A stretch of 16,236 bases of DNA from Avoscillospira sp045589035 (GCA_045589035.1 JAZNFJ010000114.1:1-16236); one strand, 5' to 3'; counted from the first letter of the stretch, positions 1 to 6,375 are shown. Numbers and translations are program-made. The notes: a model not told the origin generated them from the sequence alone.

Positions 1-124
<124 letters not shown>

Positions 125-342
125 TGGTATTAAAAGAACCGTAGTTCTTATAATCATTCATCAAGTATTTGCTTCTAGCAATTACTCAAGAAATTCGTTG
201 GCTATTCTCGCATTCAAACATTTCTGTTTGACTAAAAGAACAACTTAATTAAAAATTGTCCAAGGTGCTTGTTCATGTTTGCATTGTTTAATTTACAAGG
301 TACACCCCGGTTTCCCGGTCGCTCTCTCGCGAGCGCCTGCTT
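125..342 (-). other. 16S rRNA leader (transcribed spacer, no gene)
   Basis: This AT-rich stretch between the rRNA promoters and the mature 16S end has no credible reading frame. Two hairpins are visible. One is 134-149 (AAGAAC / GTTCTT, loop of four). The other is 164-186 (9-bp stem with one mismatch, loop TTCTA). Such leader stems usually take part in 16S processing by RNase III or related nucleases. On the minus strand TGTTCTTTTAG (about 243-233) resembles a boxA antitermination element, but the match is weak. Confidence 0.7.
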
Positions 343-371
343 ATGTTACCACAGCAGTTTTGATTTGTCAA
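343..371 (-). promoter_or_regulatory. rRNA promoter P2 (proximal)
   Basis: On the minus strand the -35 is TTGACA (366-371), the spacer is 17 bp and the -10 is TAACAT (343-348). It reads toward the 16S gene. The sequence just after the -10 contains GCGCTCGCGA, which is nearly repeated after the distal promoter. Confidence 0.85.
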
Positions 372-444
372 GAACTTTTTTCTAAGTTTTTTCGCAAATC
401 TCAGCAGCTATTTTCTTCAAAGCATTCATCGCGAGTGCCTTGTT

Positions 445-473
445 ATCATACCAAAACAGGGGTTTTTTGTCAA
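445..473 (-). promoter_or_regulatory. rRNA promoter P1 (distal)
   Basis: On the minus strand the -35 is TTGACA (468-473), the spacer is 17 bp and the -10 is TATGAT (445-450). It is exactly 102 bp upstream of the second rRNA promoter. The base composition just upstream of the -35 (ATTATAA) is UP-element-like. Tandem strong promoters are typical of rRNA operons. Confidence 0.88.
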
Positions 474-552
474 TTATAATTTATTCAAAATTTTGCACAA
501 AGGATCACCCACTTTCCCCTTTTCTTTTGACATGATTCATCATATACCATAC

Positions 553-583
553 GACAAAAAGAAAGGGCGGCCAAAGCCGCCCT
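553..583 (-). terminator. Rho-independent terminator of hpf
   Basis: An 8-bp stem AGGGCGGC / GCCGCCCT (564-571 with 576-583, loop 572-575) is followed on the minus strand by TTCTTTTTGTC. It lies 19 bases past the hpf stop. The remaining bases between here and the rRNA promoters (474-552) show nothing else convincing. Confidence 0.9.
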
Positions 584-602
584 GTTCTGATTTATTTATC
601 GG

Positions 603-1142
603 TTAATCTGCATCCAGAAGCAGACCGTATCCACCGTCATTGCGCTTATAAACCACCGCAAAAGCACCGTCCGCTTCCTCATCACGGAATGCAAAGAAGC
701 TGTGCTCCAGCAGGTTCATCTGCAGAATGGCTTCTTCCCGGGTCATCAGCTTCATATTGAACTTCTTGGTCCGCACGATCTGGAATTCATCTTCCGGCTC
801 ATCAGGAACAAAGGAAGAGATGGCTTCCGGCTCACGGATAAAGGCATCTGTACGCAGCCGCTTTGCCAGTCTGGTCTTGTTCTTGCGGATCTGCCGTTCG
901 ATGGTGCTGACGCAGGCATCAACAGAGGCAAACATATCGGAAGTACTCTCACTGGCCCGGAAGTAGGTGTTTGCGCCGTGAACCGTAATTTCTACTTTAT
1001 TACGGTTCTTCTCCACACTGAAAGCGACAAGTGCATCGGCTTCGTCTTTGAAGTAACGCTGGAGTTTCGTTACTTTCTTCTCTGCATAAGCATGGACATT
1101 TGCAGGAAGGCTGACCTTTTTTTCGGTATAACGGAAATTCAT
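603..1142 (-). CDS. hpf: Ribosome hibernation-promoting factor, long form
   Basis: The 179-residue product is the long-HPF type, which dimerises 70S ribosomes into inactive 100S particles in stationary phase. Residues 1-100 are the S30AE/YfiA-like ribosome-binding domain (MNFRYTEKK at the start, a basic stretch RQIRKNKTRLAKRLR at about 83-97). A variable linker rich in Glu and Pro covers about 101-120. Residues 121-179 are the C-terminal dimerisation domain (IVRTKKFNMKLMTREEAILQ, ending GGYGLLLD). The start is the ATG at 1140-1142, because AAGGAG lies 8 bases upstream; the frame stays open further upstream but without a ribosome binding site. It is monocistronic, with its own promoter and terminator, next to an rRNA operon. 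Family identity is secure. Confidence 0.96.
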   Translation of the reverse strand: MNFRYTEKKVSLPANVHAYAEKKVTKLQRYFKDEADALVAFSVEKNRNKVEITVHGANTYFRASESTSDMFASVDACVSTIERQIRKNKTRLAKRLRTDAFIREPEAISSFVPDEPEDEFQIVRTKKFNMKLMTREEAILQMNLLEHSFFAFRDEEADGAFAVVYKRNDGGYGLLLDAD

Positions 1143-1168
1143 AATCGTCGCTCCTTTCTTTTGGGCAG

Positions 1169-1183
1169 GGAACATGTTGTTCC
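1169..1183 (-). repeat. Short palindrome in the hpf leader
   Basis: GGAACA-ACA-TGTTCC on the minus strand is a perfect 6-bp inverted repeat around three bases. It sits just downstream of the predicted hpf transcription start (about 1185). It could be an operator or a 5' UTR hairpin. Its half-sites match those of the palindrome at 1933-1950, but the spacing differs by one base. Confidence 0.6.
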
Positions 1184-1191
1184 TTGTGCAT

Positions 1192-1219
1192 ATTATACCA
1201 CAAAATATGGATTTGTCCA
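1192..1219 (-). promoter_or_regulatory. hpf promoter
   Basis: On the minus strand the -35 is TGGACA (1214-1219), the spacer is 16 bp and the -10 is a perfect TATAAT (1192-1197). It gives a leader of about 40 bases before the hpf start. Confidence 0.8.
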
Positions 1220-1224
1220 GCACA

Positions 1225-1262
1225 AAATAAGCAAAACCACCAAAGGATCACCTTTGGTGGTT
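1225..1262 (-). terminator. Terminator downstream of the DUF4364 gene
   Basis: A perfect 12-bp stem AACCACCAAAGG / CCTTTGGTGGTT (1235-1246 with 1251-1262, loop ATCA) is followed on the minus strand by TTGCTTATTTTG. It lies 77 bases past the DUF4364 stop and just upstream of the hpf promoter. It separates the two units. Confidence 0.85.
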
Positions 1263-1339
1263 CGATTTTACCTAAATATGTTTTTGGTTTTGGGAGAATC
1301 GCTCTCATTTGCCCTGCTTTCAAACGCAGAAATAGAATG

Positions 1340-1888
1340 TTAATTTTCTGTGTCTGCGGATTTCTTCTTTCCCAACAGCACCGACATCACAGCACGATAG
1401 ACTGCTTCCGCATTTTCCTGATAGGATTTCTCCAGGCGATATGCCTGATGCTCATTGGGTACAGTGATAGTCAGGTCCATAACAGGACCGTCCATGTCGT
1501 TCAGGCCCATGTGAACCAGATACTCTCCACTTTCCAATGCTTCCAGGGAAGATCGGATATATTGGTCCCGCTTCTGCTTCTTATTATATTGTTCCACCGC
1601 AACCGTTGCCCGCTCCCGGACAGCTACAGCAATGCCGTCCCAGGTGACTTCACCGGCATCACGGCCTTTTTCGGTGATCACATACAGATCTTCACCCTGC
1701 TGCTCCAGATGGCCGGTTTCCACCATCTGCGGCACAGACATCTGCACATCAAAATAACTCAGACTATCATCCTGATAGCAGAGTTCATAAATGGTCTGGG
1801 CGGAAACAGGGGTCTGCACCAGACTCATCACATACAAAATCAGAATTTTAACATCCAGAATACTATGGATATAACCTAAATGATCCAT
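1340..1888 (-). CDS. DUF4364 family winged-helix protein
   Basis: The 182-residue protein resembles the clostridial DUF4364 family, whose biochemical role is not established. Residues 1-75 look like a winged helix-turn-helix: ILDVKILILYVMSLV as helix 1, then PVSAQTIYELC, SYFDVQMSVPQMVETGHLEQ as the recognition helix, and a wing with DLYVITEKG. The C-terminal half is an alpha/beta domain (about 105-182) that could bind a ligand or mediate dimerisation. The ATG at 1886-1888 was chosen because AGGAGG lies 6 bases upstream; the 40 extra upstream codons run through the promoter. It is transcribed alone. A transcription-regulator role is inferred from the fold; the target is unknown. Confidence 0.8.
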   Translation of the reverse strand: MDHLGYIHSILDVKILILYVMSLVQTPVSAQTIYELCYQDDSLSYFDVQMSVPQMVETGHLEQQGEDLYVITEKGRDAGEVTWDGIAVAVRERATVAVEQYNKKQKRDQYIRSSLEALESGEYLVHMGLNDMDGPVMDLTITVPNEHQAYRLEKSYQENAEAVYRAVMSVLLGKKKSADTEN

Positions 1889-1923
1889 GGAAAACCTCCT
1901 GGTAAACTTTTCTGGGCTGTTCC

Positions 1924-1953
1924 ATTTTATCACAGGAACACCTGTTCCTGCAA
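1924..1953 (-). promoter_or_regulatory. DUF4364 promoter with embedded palindromic operator
   Basis: On the minus strand the -35 is TTGCAG (1948-1953), the spacer is 18 bp and the -10 is TAAAAT (1924-1929). The spacer is filled by a perfect palindrome, CAGGAACA-GG-TGTTCCTG (1933-1950). Its core GAACAGGTGTTC (1936-1947) fits the Gram-positive LexA/DinR box pattern GAAC-RNRY-GTTC at every defined position. A protein bound there would block RNA polymerase. Either LexA or the DUF4364 protein itself could be the ligand. Confidence 0.7.
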
Positions 1954-1996
1954 GTGTTTCAGCGTTTTCCCTCTTGAGACTGGAAACCATTTCCTC

Positions 1997-2025
1997 TTGA
2001 AATGTCAAGAAAACTGGGGTTTAAT
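1997..2025 (+). promoter_or_regulatory. Promoter of the CAP-domain gene
   Basis: The -35 is TTGAAA (1997-2002), the spacer is 17 bp and the -10 is TTTAAT (2020-2025). It is followed within 10 bases by the ribosome binding site AAGGAGG (2034-2040), so the leader is very short. Confidence 0.65.
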
Positions 2026-2048
2026 GGGCTTGCAAGGAGGTAATTGCT

Positions 2049-2687
2049 ATGAAAAGAAAGATTTTCCCCGTTATTGCCGCAATCATGTTAACGGCAGCTT
2101 CTGTCATTCCGACCTCTGCTGCCACGATCAACCGTCGCCCCTGTCGGCCGACTTTCCATAACTGCGGCATCTTCTGCCACTTCTGGTGTCCCAACGAGGA
2201 ACAGAAACCTTCCGTTCCCGAAAAGCCCGAAACACCGGATGCTGAACAGAAGCCTTCCGTGCCCGAAACACCGGATACGGAGCAGAAGCCTTCCGTACCC
2301 GAAGCAGACACAAGCGACATGTCCAAGCTGGAGCAGGATGCTTCCAGACTGGTCAATGAACGTCGCAAAGAAAATGGTCTGAAACCTCTGACCATTTCCT
2401 CCGATCTGTCTGTGAAGGCGCGGATCAAATCCAGAGATATGCTGGAGAACAACTACTTCAACCATATCTCCCCTACTTACGGTTCTCCCTTCGATCTGAT
2501 GAAGTCTTTGGGTATTACTTACCGCACGGCCGGCGAAAATATTGCCATGGGCTATAAGACTGCCGAAGCAGTAGTCAATGCCTGGATGAATTCTCCCAGT
2601 CATCGGGCAAATATTCTGTCCTCCAATTACACCTCCATGGGCATCGGCCATGTGAATGGTTATTGGACCCAGTGGTTCATCGGCTAA
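2049..2687 (+). CDS. Secreted CAP (SCP/PR-1, YkwD-like) domain protein
   Basis: A 212-residue exported protein. Residues 1-24 form a signal peptide (MKRK, a hydrophobic core, then PTSA-A). A short Cys-rich segment follows with Cys32, 39, 43 and 47 (C-x6-C-x3-C-x3-C). Residues 51-85 hold three copies of EQKPSVPE separated by short Pro/Thr linkers, which suggests an extended spacer at the wall. The CAP domain runs from 93 to 212, with the family marks His139 (FNHISP), Glu163 (GENIA), AWMNSPSHRANIL with His185, and GIG near the end. Bacterial CAP proteins of this kind are linked to spores, biofilm or host interaction, but no specific activity can be stated. It has its own promoter and terminator. 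Confidence 0.93.
   Translation: MKRKIFPVIAAIMLTAASVIPTSAATINRRPCRPTFHNCGIFCHFWCPNEEQKPSVPEKPETPDAEQKPSVPETPDTEQKPSVPEADTSDMSKLEQDASRLVNERRKENGLKPLTISSDLSVKARIKSRDMLENNYFNHISPTYGSPFDLMKSLGITYRTAGENIAMGYKTAEAVVNAWMNSPSHRANILSSNYTSMGIGHVNGYWTQWFIG
2199..2303 (+). repeat. In-frame linker repeat, three copies of EQKPSVPE
   Basis: Three near-identical 24-base units start at 2199, 2244 and 2280. They differ mostly at third positions (gttccc, gtgccc, gtaccc). They encode the Pro-rich spacer of the CAP protein. Synonymous drift between copies points to selection on the peptide. Copy number could vary between strains. Confidence 0.85.
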
Positions 2688-2695
2688 GAGAGAGC

Positions 2696-2732
2696 AAGGA
2701 CGCATGTCGAAAGACATGCGTCCTTATTATTT
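2696..2732 (+). terminator. Terminator of the CAP-domain gene
   Basis: A 13-bp perfect stem AAGGACGCATGTC / GACATGCGTCCTT (2696-2708 with 2713-2725, tetraloop GAAA) is followed by ATTATTT. It lies between two convergent genes and touches the wecC stop. On the minus strand its U-tract is poor, so it mainly serves the CAP gene. Confidence 0.9.
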
Positions 2733-3930
2733 ACCGCATCAGACCTACGCAATCATAGTAGGGCTTGGAGGCAATCAATGCCTTGTTTTCCTTAAACAGG
2801 TCATGGGCCAGAGTCACCACGGCATAGTCGCATTTTGCCATGGCATCTTCCAGCGAATAGTTGGCAAAACCAGCCACATCGCCCTGGACAAAAGGCTCAC
2901 AGGCCAGAACTTCATAGCCGCGGTCTTTCAGAATATGGGCAAGGGTCACAGAGGGGCTCTCACGGGTATCGTCGATATTGGGCTTGAAGCTCATTCCGAG
3001 AACAGCCACCTTGCTTCCGGGAGCAACGTCCTGACTGATGCGGTCAGCTACCCAAGCAGGCTTGCCGTCGTTGATGGTTCTGGCTTCATAAATCAGAGGG
3101 GTGATATCCTCGAATTTCTCATGGATAAACCAGGGGTCAACGGCGATGCAATGACCGCCGACACCCACACCGGGGGTATGGACATTGACTCTGGGGTGGC
3201 AGTTGGCCAGACTGATCAGCTGGAACACGTCAATACCCAGGCGGTCACAGACCTTGCTCAGCTCGTTGGCATAGGCAATGTTGATATCCCGGAAGGTATT
3301 TTCCACCAGTTTGCACATTTCGGCAGTCAGATCGTCAGTGGTACGGATGCTGCCCTTGGTGACCACAGGAGTGTATATCTCCTTGGCATACTCTGCAGCT
3401 TCAGGACAGGTAGCTCCGATGATCCGGTCATTTTCACGAAGTTCGATCAGCATTCTGCCGGGAATGATTCGTTCCGGGCAATGGGCAGTCATAAACTTTT
3501 CAGCAGGAATACCGCTGACTTCCGATACAATGGTTTCCACCAGACGGGTGGTATAGGGAGGAGAGGTAGATTCCAGCACACAGAGGTCGCCTTCCTTCAG
3601 GACGCTGCCCACAGTTCTTGCCGCAGCTTCCACAAAGCGCACATCAGAAACCCGCTTACCCTCTTCCGTATCCCGGTGGGGGGTCTGGACGCAGATGATG
3701 AACACATCTGCAGGTTCCGGCTTGGTGGTAAAGTGCAGACGTCCGGTGGCCAGTGCCTGGGTCATAGCTTCCTGCAGGCCGGGTTCTACAATATGAATAT
3801 GTCCGGCATTCAGCTGCTCCACCACAGTCTCATTGATATCAAAACCGCAGACCTCATAGCCTGCCAAAGTAAAAGTCACCGCAGTGGGCAGGCCGATATA
3901 GCCACAGCCCATGATCTCGATTTTTTTCAT
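2731..3930 (-). CDS. wecC: UDP-N-acetyl-D-mannosamine dehydrogenase
   Basis: The 399-residue enzyme belongs to the UDP-glucose/GDP-mannose dehydrogenase family. Its members oxidise a nucleotide sugar C6 alcohol to the acid with two NAD+. An N-terminal Rossmann fold shows G8-C-G10-Y-I-G13. The central domain has K207, N211 and the catalytic Cys261 in GVGVGGHCIAVDPWF, the form typical of WecC/MnaB-type UDP-ManNAc dehydrogenases. The C-terminal UDP-binding domain begins near 305 (VAVLGMSFKPNIDDTRESP). The product, UDP-ManNAcA, would feed cell-surface glycan synthesis, yet no glycan gene is nearby. AGGAGA lies 7 bases before the ATG. It follows metK on the same strand with a hairpin between them and no room for a good promoter. 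Other substrates (UDP-GlcNAc) are possible. Confidence 0.9.
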   Translation of the reverse strand: MKKIEIMGCGYIGLPTAVTFTLAGYEVCGFDINETVVEQLNAGHIHIVEPGLQEAMTQALATGRLHFTTKPEPADVFIICVQTPHRDTEEGKRVSDVRFVEAAARTVGSVLKEGDLCVLESTSPPYTTRLVETIVSEVSGIPAEKFMTAHCPERIIPGRMLIELRENDRIIGATCPEAAEYAKEIYTPVVTKGSIRTTDDLTAEMCKLVENTFRDINIAYANELSKVCDRLGIDVFQLISLANCHPRVNVHTPGVGVGGHCIAVDPWFIHEKFEDITPLIYEARTINDGKPAWVADRISQDVAPGSKVAVLGMSFKPNIDDTRESPSVTLAHILKDRGYEVLACEPFVQGDVAGFANYSLEDAMAKCDYAVVTLAHDLFKENKALIASKPYYDCVGLMR

Positions 3931-3942
3931 CGGTTTTTCTCC

Positions 3943-3984
3943 TGTAAAAACAACATAGGGTGGAGATCGCTGATCTCCACCCTA
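3943..3984 (-). terminator. Hairpin/terminator between metK and wecC
   Basis: A perfect 13-bp stem TAGGGTGGAGATC / GATCTCCACCCTA (3956-3968 with 3972-3984) has a three-base loop and is followed on the minus strand by TGTTGTTTTTACAG. It lies 16 bases past the metK stop and ends 25 bases before the wecC start. Its U-tract runs directly into the wecC ribosome binding site. Confidence 0.8.
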
Positions 3985-4000
3985 CATACTACCCTATTTC

Positions 4001-5164
4001 TCAAGCTTTTGCAAGCAATTCTTCCACTTTGTCTGTCTTTTCCCAAGGCAGATCCAGATCGGCACGGCCAAAATGACCGTAAGCAGCAGTCTGGGCATAG
4101 ATGGGACGGCGCAGGCCGAGGGTCTCGATGATTGCAGAAGGACGCAGGTCGAAGCATCTGCTGACCAACGCACTCAGCTGCTCATCGGACATCTTACCGG
4201 TGCCGAAGGTTTCCACCAGTACAGAAACAGGCTTGGCAACACCGATGGCATAGGCCAGTTCGATCTGGCACTTCTTGGCAAGACCGGCAGCAACAATGTT
4301 CTTTGCCACATAGCGAGCCATGTAAGCAGCGCTGCGGTCCACCTTGGTGGGGTCCTTGCCGGAGAAGGCACCGCCGCCGTGGCTGGCATAGCCGCCGTAG
4401 GTATCGACGATGATCTTACGGCCGGTCAGGCCGGTATCGCCAACAGGACCGCCGATGACAAAACGGCCGGTGGGGTTCACCAGGAAGCGGGTATTGCCAT
4501 CCACCAGTTCTGCGGGCAGAGTAGGCTTGATGATCTCTTCGATGACAGCTTCGCGGAGGGTCTCGATGGCAATGTCTTCGCTGTGCTGGGTGGAGATAAC
4601 AACGGTATCGAACCGTTCCACCTTACCGTTTTCGTCATACTGGACGGAAACCTGACTCTTGCCGTCTGGACGGAGCCAGTTCAACTTACCGGACTTGCGG
4701 GCAGCGGACAATGCGCGGCTCAGCTCGTGGGCATATTCGATGGGCGCAGGCATCAGTACATCGGTTTCGTCACAGGCGAAGCCAAACATCATGCCCTGAT
4801 CGCCGGCGCCGGTATCACCGGCCTGATCGAAGGAACTGTCAACGCCCATGGCAATATCGCCGGACTGCTCGTCAATGGCAGTCATCACAGCGCAGGTGTT
4901 GCCGTTGAAGCCGGCTTCGGGGCTGTTGTAGCCGATCTTGCACAGGGTTTCGCGGGCAACAGCGGGGATATCCACATAGCAGTTGGTAGAGATTTCACCC
5001 ATGACCATCACCATACCGGTGGTGGCAGCACACTCGCAGGCAACGCGTGCCATGGGGTCTTTTGCCAGAATGGCGTCCAGAACGCCGTCAGAAATCTGGT
5101 CGCAAACTTTGTCGGGATGACCTTCGGTCACGGATTCGGATGTAAAAATTCTCTTCATGCTCAT
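4001..5164 (-). CDS. metK: S-adenosylmethionine synthetase
   Basis: The 387-residue cytoplasmic enzyme makes S-adenosylmethionine from methionine and ATP, releasing phosphate and diphosphate. All three family signatures are present: GHPDK at 15-19 with the ATP-binding His16, GAGDQG at 119-124, and GGGAFSGKD at 263-271. Length matches the bacterial family. The start chosen is the ATG at 5162-5164 (MSMKRIFTSESVTEGHPDK) because AAAGGA lies at the right distance. The ATG two codons on (5158) is possible but too far from that site. The frame remains open for 47 codons upstream, but those bases are the SAM riboswitch. Transcription is controlled by that riboswitch. Confidence 0.98.
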   Translation of the reverse strand: MSMKRIFTSESVTEGHPDKVCDQISDGVLDAILAKDPMARVACECAATTGMVMVMGEISTNCYVDIPAVARETLCKIGYNSPEAGFNGNTCAVMTAIDEQSGDIAMGVDSSFDQAGDTGAGDQGMMFGFACDETDVLMPAPIEYAHELSRALSAARKSGKLNWLRPDGKSQVSVQYDENGKVERFDTVVISTQHSEDIAIETLREAVIEEIIKPTLPAELVDGNTRFLVNPTGRFVIGGPVGDTGLTGRKIIVDTYGGYASHGGGAFSGKDPTKVDRSAAYMARYVAKNIVAAGLAKKCQIELAYAIGVAKPVSVLVETFGTGKMSDEQLSALVSRCFDLRPSAIIETLGLRRPIYAQTAAYGHFGRADLDLPWEKTDKVEELLAKA

Positions 5165-5192
5165 AATCAACTTTCCTTTCTCTGTCGTTGGG

Positions 5193-5227
5193 AAAAACAA
5201 AAGCACGCAGTCGTAATGACGGCGCGC
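5193..5227 (-). terminator. Expression-platform terminator of the SAM riboswitch
   Basis: On the minus strand the stem GCGCGCCGTC / GACTGCGTGC (5218-5227 with 5203-5212, one wobble and one mismatch, loop ATTAC) is followed by TTTTGTTTTT (5202-5193). It sits between the aptamer and the metK start, as expected for a transcriptional OFF switch. The loop-side TCATT can pair with GATGA of the aptamer P1 3' strand, which would give a plausible competing structure. Confidence 0.82.
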
Positions 5228-5242
5228 AACCATTGCAGCTTC

Positions 5243-5336
5243 CCTCATCTTTCGATTTCCACCGCCGGATTTGGCACCTTGCAAATGCAGGTTGCCGGGT
5301 TTCATAGGGCCGGTCCCTCCACCTCTCTCGATAAGG
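5243..5336 (-). ncRNA. SAM-I (S-box) riboswitch aptamer
   Basis: Read on the minus strand, the S-box consensus blocks appear in order: CTTATCGAGAGAGGTGGAGG, GGACCGGCCC, ATGAAACCCGGCAACC, GGTGCCAAATCC and GAAAGATGAGG. The P1 helix pairs CCTTATC (5330-5336) with GATGAGG (5243-5249, one G-U). This class binds S-adenosylmethionine and usually terminates transcription when it is abundant. That fits feedback on metK directly downstream. Confidence 0.97.
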
Positions 5337-5355
5337 CTTATTCGATTGTAAGTTC

Positions 5356-5383
5356 ATTATATCGGGATACTTTCCGTTGTCAA
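5356..5383 (-). promoter_or_regulatory. Promoter of the riboswitch-metK transcript
   Basis: On the minus strand the -35 is a perfect TTGACA (5378-5383), the spacer is 16 bp and the -10 is a perfect TATAAT (5356-5361). It lies about 20 bases upstream of the aptamer, so the whole S-box is in the leader. Confidence 0.92.
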
Positions 5384-5428
5384 GAGGTTTTTTCGATTTT
5401 TTCCTCCCAAATATTCACAAATCGTTTA

Positions 5429-5457
5429 TGGACTTTTCCTTTCGGGTAAGATACAAT
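5429..5457 (+). promoter_or_regulatory. Promoter of the rhomboid-fold gene
   Basis: The -35 is TGGACT (5429-5434), the spacer is 17 bp and the -10 is TACAAT (5452-5457). The ribosome binding site GGGAGG (5471-5476) follows. It is divergent from the metK promoter, about 46 bp away. Confidence 0.65.
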
Positions 5458-5483
5458 GATAAAACAGTAAGGGAGGTATTCTC

Positions 5484-6341
5484 TTGAAGAATTTACGTAG
5501 AAATTTTGAGCGGTTTTGCTACCGTCACCATAACAAAGGCATCCCCAACCTGATGCTCTATATCGTTCTGGCGACTGCCGGTGTATATGTTCTGACCATG
5601 ATCGATCCCAGCGGCATGCTGTACAGCCTGCTCCGCTTTGACCGAACTGCCATTTTACAGGGACAGGTCTGGCGGCTTCTGACTTACATCATTCTGCCGG
5701 AAGGCGGAAACATTCTGGTCACTGCCATTTCCCTGTTCTTCTATTATTACATTGGCAAAACCATGGAGCAAAGCTGGGGCACATTCCGGTTTAACCTGTT
5801 TTACTTCTCCGGTGTGCTGATTATGGACATTGCTGCACTGCTGCTGGGTGTCAACGCATCCATCGGCTCCCTGAACCTGAGTCTGCTGCTTTCCTTTGCG
5901 ACGATGTTCCCCGAAAACCGCGTGTTGCTGTTCTACATCATCCCCATTAAGATGAAGTATCTGGCATGGTTCTATTTTGCCGTTCTCATTTACAACTGTT
6001 TTGTCTTCCCCATCATTTATGCGTTGTTCATGTTCTCCGCCCTGCTGAACTACTTCCTGTTCTTTGGCTCAGATATTCTCCGGGTTCTGCCGGATTTTCT
6101 CCGTCCGAAGTATGGCGGCAAGCCCTTTGGAAATTTTGCAAGAAATCAGAAGCCCAATCCCAACTGGGCAAAGCAGCATCAAACCAAGGCAAAGGCGCAG
6201 CCCACTTATCGTCACAAATGTACCGTCTGCGGCAAAACCGATGTGTCCCATCCCGATATGGACTTCCGCTACTGCTCCCGCTGCAACGGCTACTATTGCT
6301 ACTGCATGGATCACATCAACGACCATGCTCATATTCAATAG
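5484..6341 (+). CDS. Rhomboid-fold membrane protein, probably inactive, with Cys-rich zinc-binding tail
   Basis: The 285-residue protein starts at a TTG (5484-5486), chosen because GGGAGG lies 7 bases upstream and the next ATG is within the first membrane segment. Residues 22-200 hold about five or six hydrophobic segments. GQVWRLLTYIILPEGG (60-75) matches the rhomboid GQ-WRL-T loop, and a segment ending FPENRVLLFYIIPIKMKYL (142-160) matches the later rhomboid helices. The catalytic GxSG serine is not visible (GSLNLSLLL at 128-136 occupies that place), and no conserved His is evident. It is therefore better read as a pseudo-rhomboid. The cytosolic tail carries C246-x2-C249, C264-x2-C267, C272, C274, H277, H281 and H283, enough for two zinc sites. 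Function unknown. Confidence 0.75.
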   Translation: MKNLRRNFERFCYRHHNKGIPNLMLYIVLATAGVYVLTMIDPSGMLYSLLRFDRTAILQGQVWRLLTYIILPEGGNILVTAISLFFYYYIGKTMEQSWGTFRFNLFYFSGVLIMDIAALLLGVNASIGSLNLSLLLSFATMFPENRVLLFYIIPIKMKYLAWFYFAVLIYNCFVFPIIYALFMFSALLNYFLFFGSDILRVLPDFLRPKYGGKPFGNFARNQKPNPNWAKQHQTKAKAQPTYRHKCTVCGKTDVSHPDMDFRYCSRCNGYYCYCMDHINDHAHIQ

Positions 6342-6342
6342 T

Positions 6343-6374
6343 AAAAAAACCCATCCTCACGGATGCGGTTTTTG
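6343..6374. terminator. Bidirectional terminator between convergent genes
   Basis: An 11-bp stem with one bulged base, AAAACCCATCC / GGATGCGGTTTT around TCAC, is flanked by A-runs on the left and T-runs on the right. It works for the rhomboid-fold gene on the plus strand and for the MATE gene on the minus strand, whose stop is two bases away. Confidence 0.85.
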
Positions 6375-6375
6375 T

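Noticed and set aside
136..147. GAAC-CGTA-GTTC, resembling an SOS box, in the 16S leader
   Set aside because: The central bases do not fit RNRY and the arms are explained by a leader RNA hairpin next to the 16S end.
279..479. 66-codon plus-strand frame in the rRNA upstream region
   Set aside because: It covers the two rRNA promoters in antisense and has no ribosome binding site or recognisable sequence.
527..555. Possible plus-strand promoter starting TTGACA at 527
   Set aside because: The matching -10 (TACGAC) is poor and the only thing downstream on that strand is antisense to hpf.
2656..4131. 491-codon plus-strand frame opposite wecC
   Set aside because: Antisense shadow of wecC; it also runs through the CAP gene end and its terminator.
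4073..5449. Long plus-strand open frame opposite metK
   Set aside because: It is the antisense shadow of metK and its riboswitch, has a His/Gly/Ala-rich composition with no family resemblance, and no ribosome binding site.
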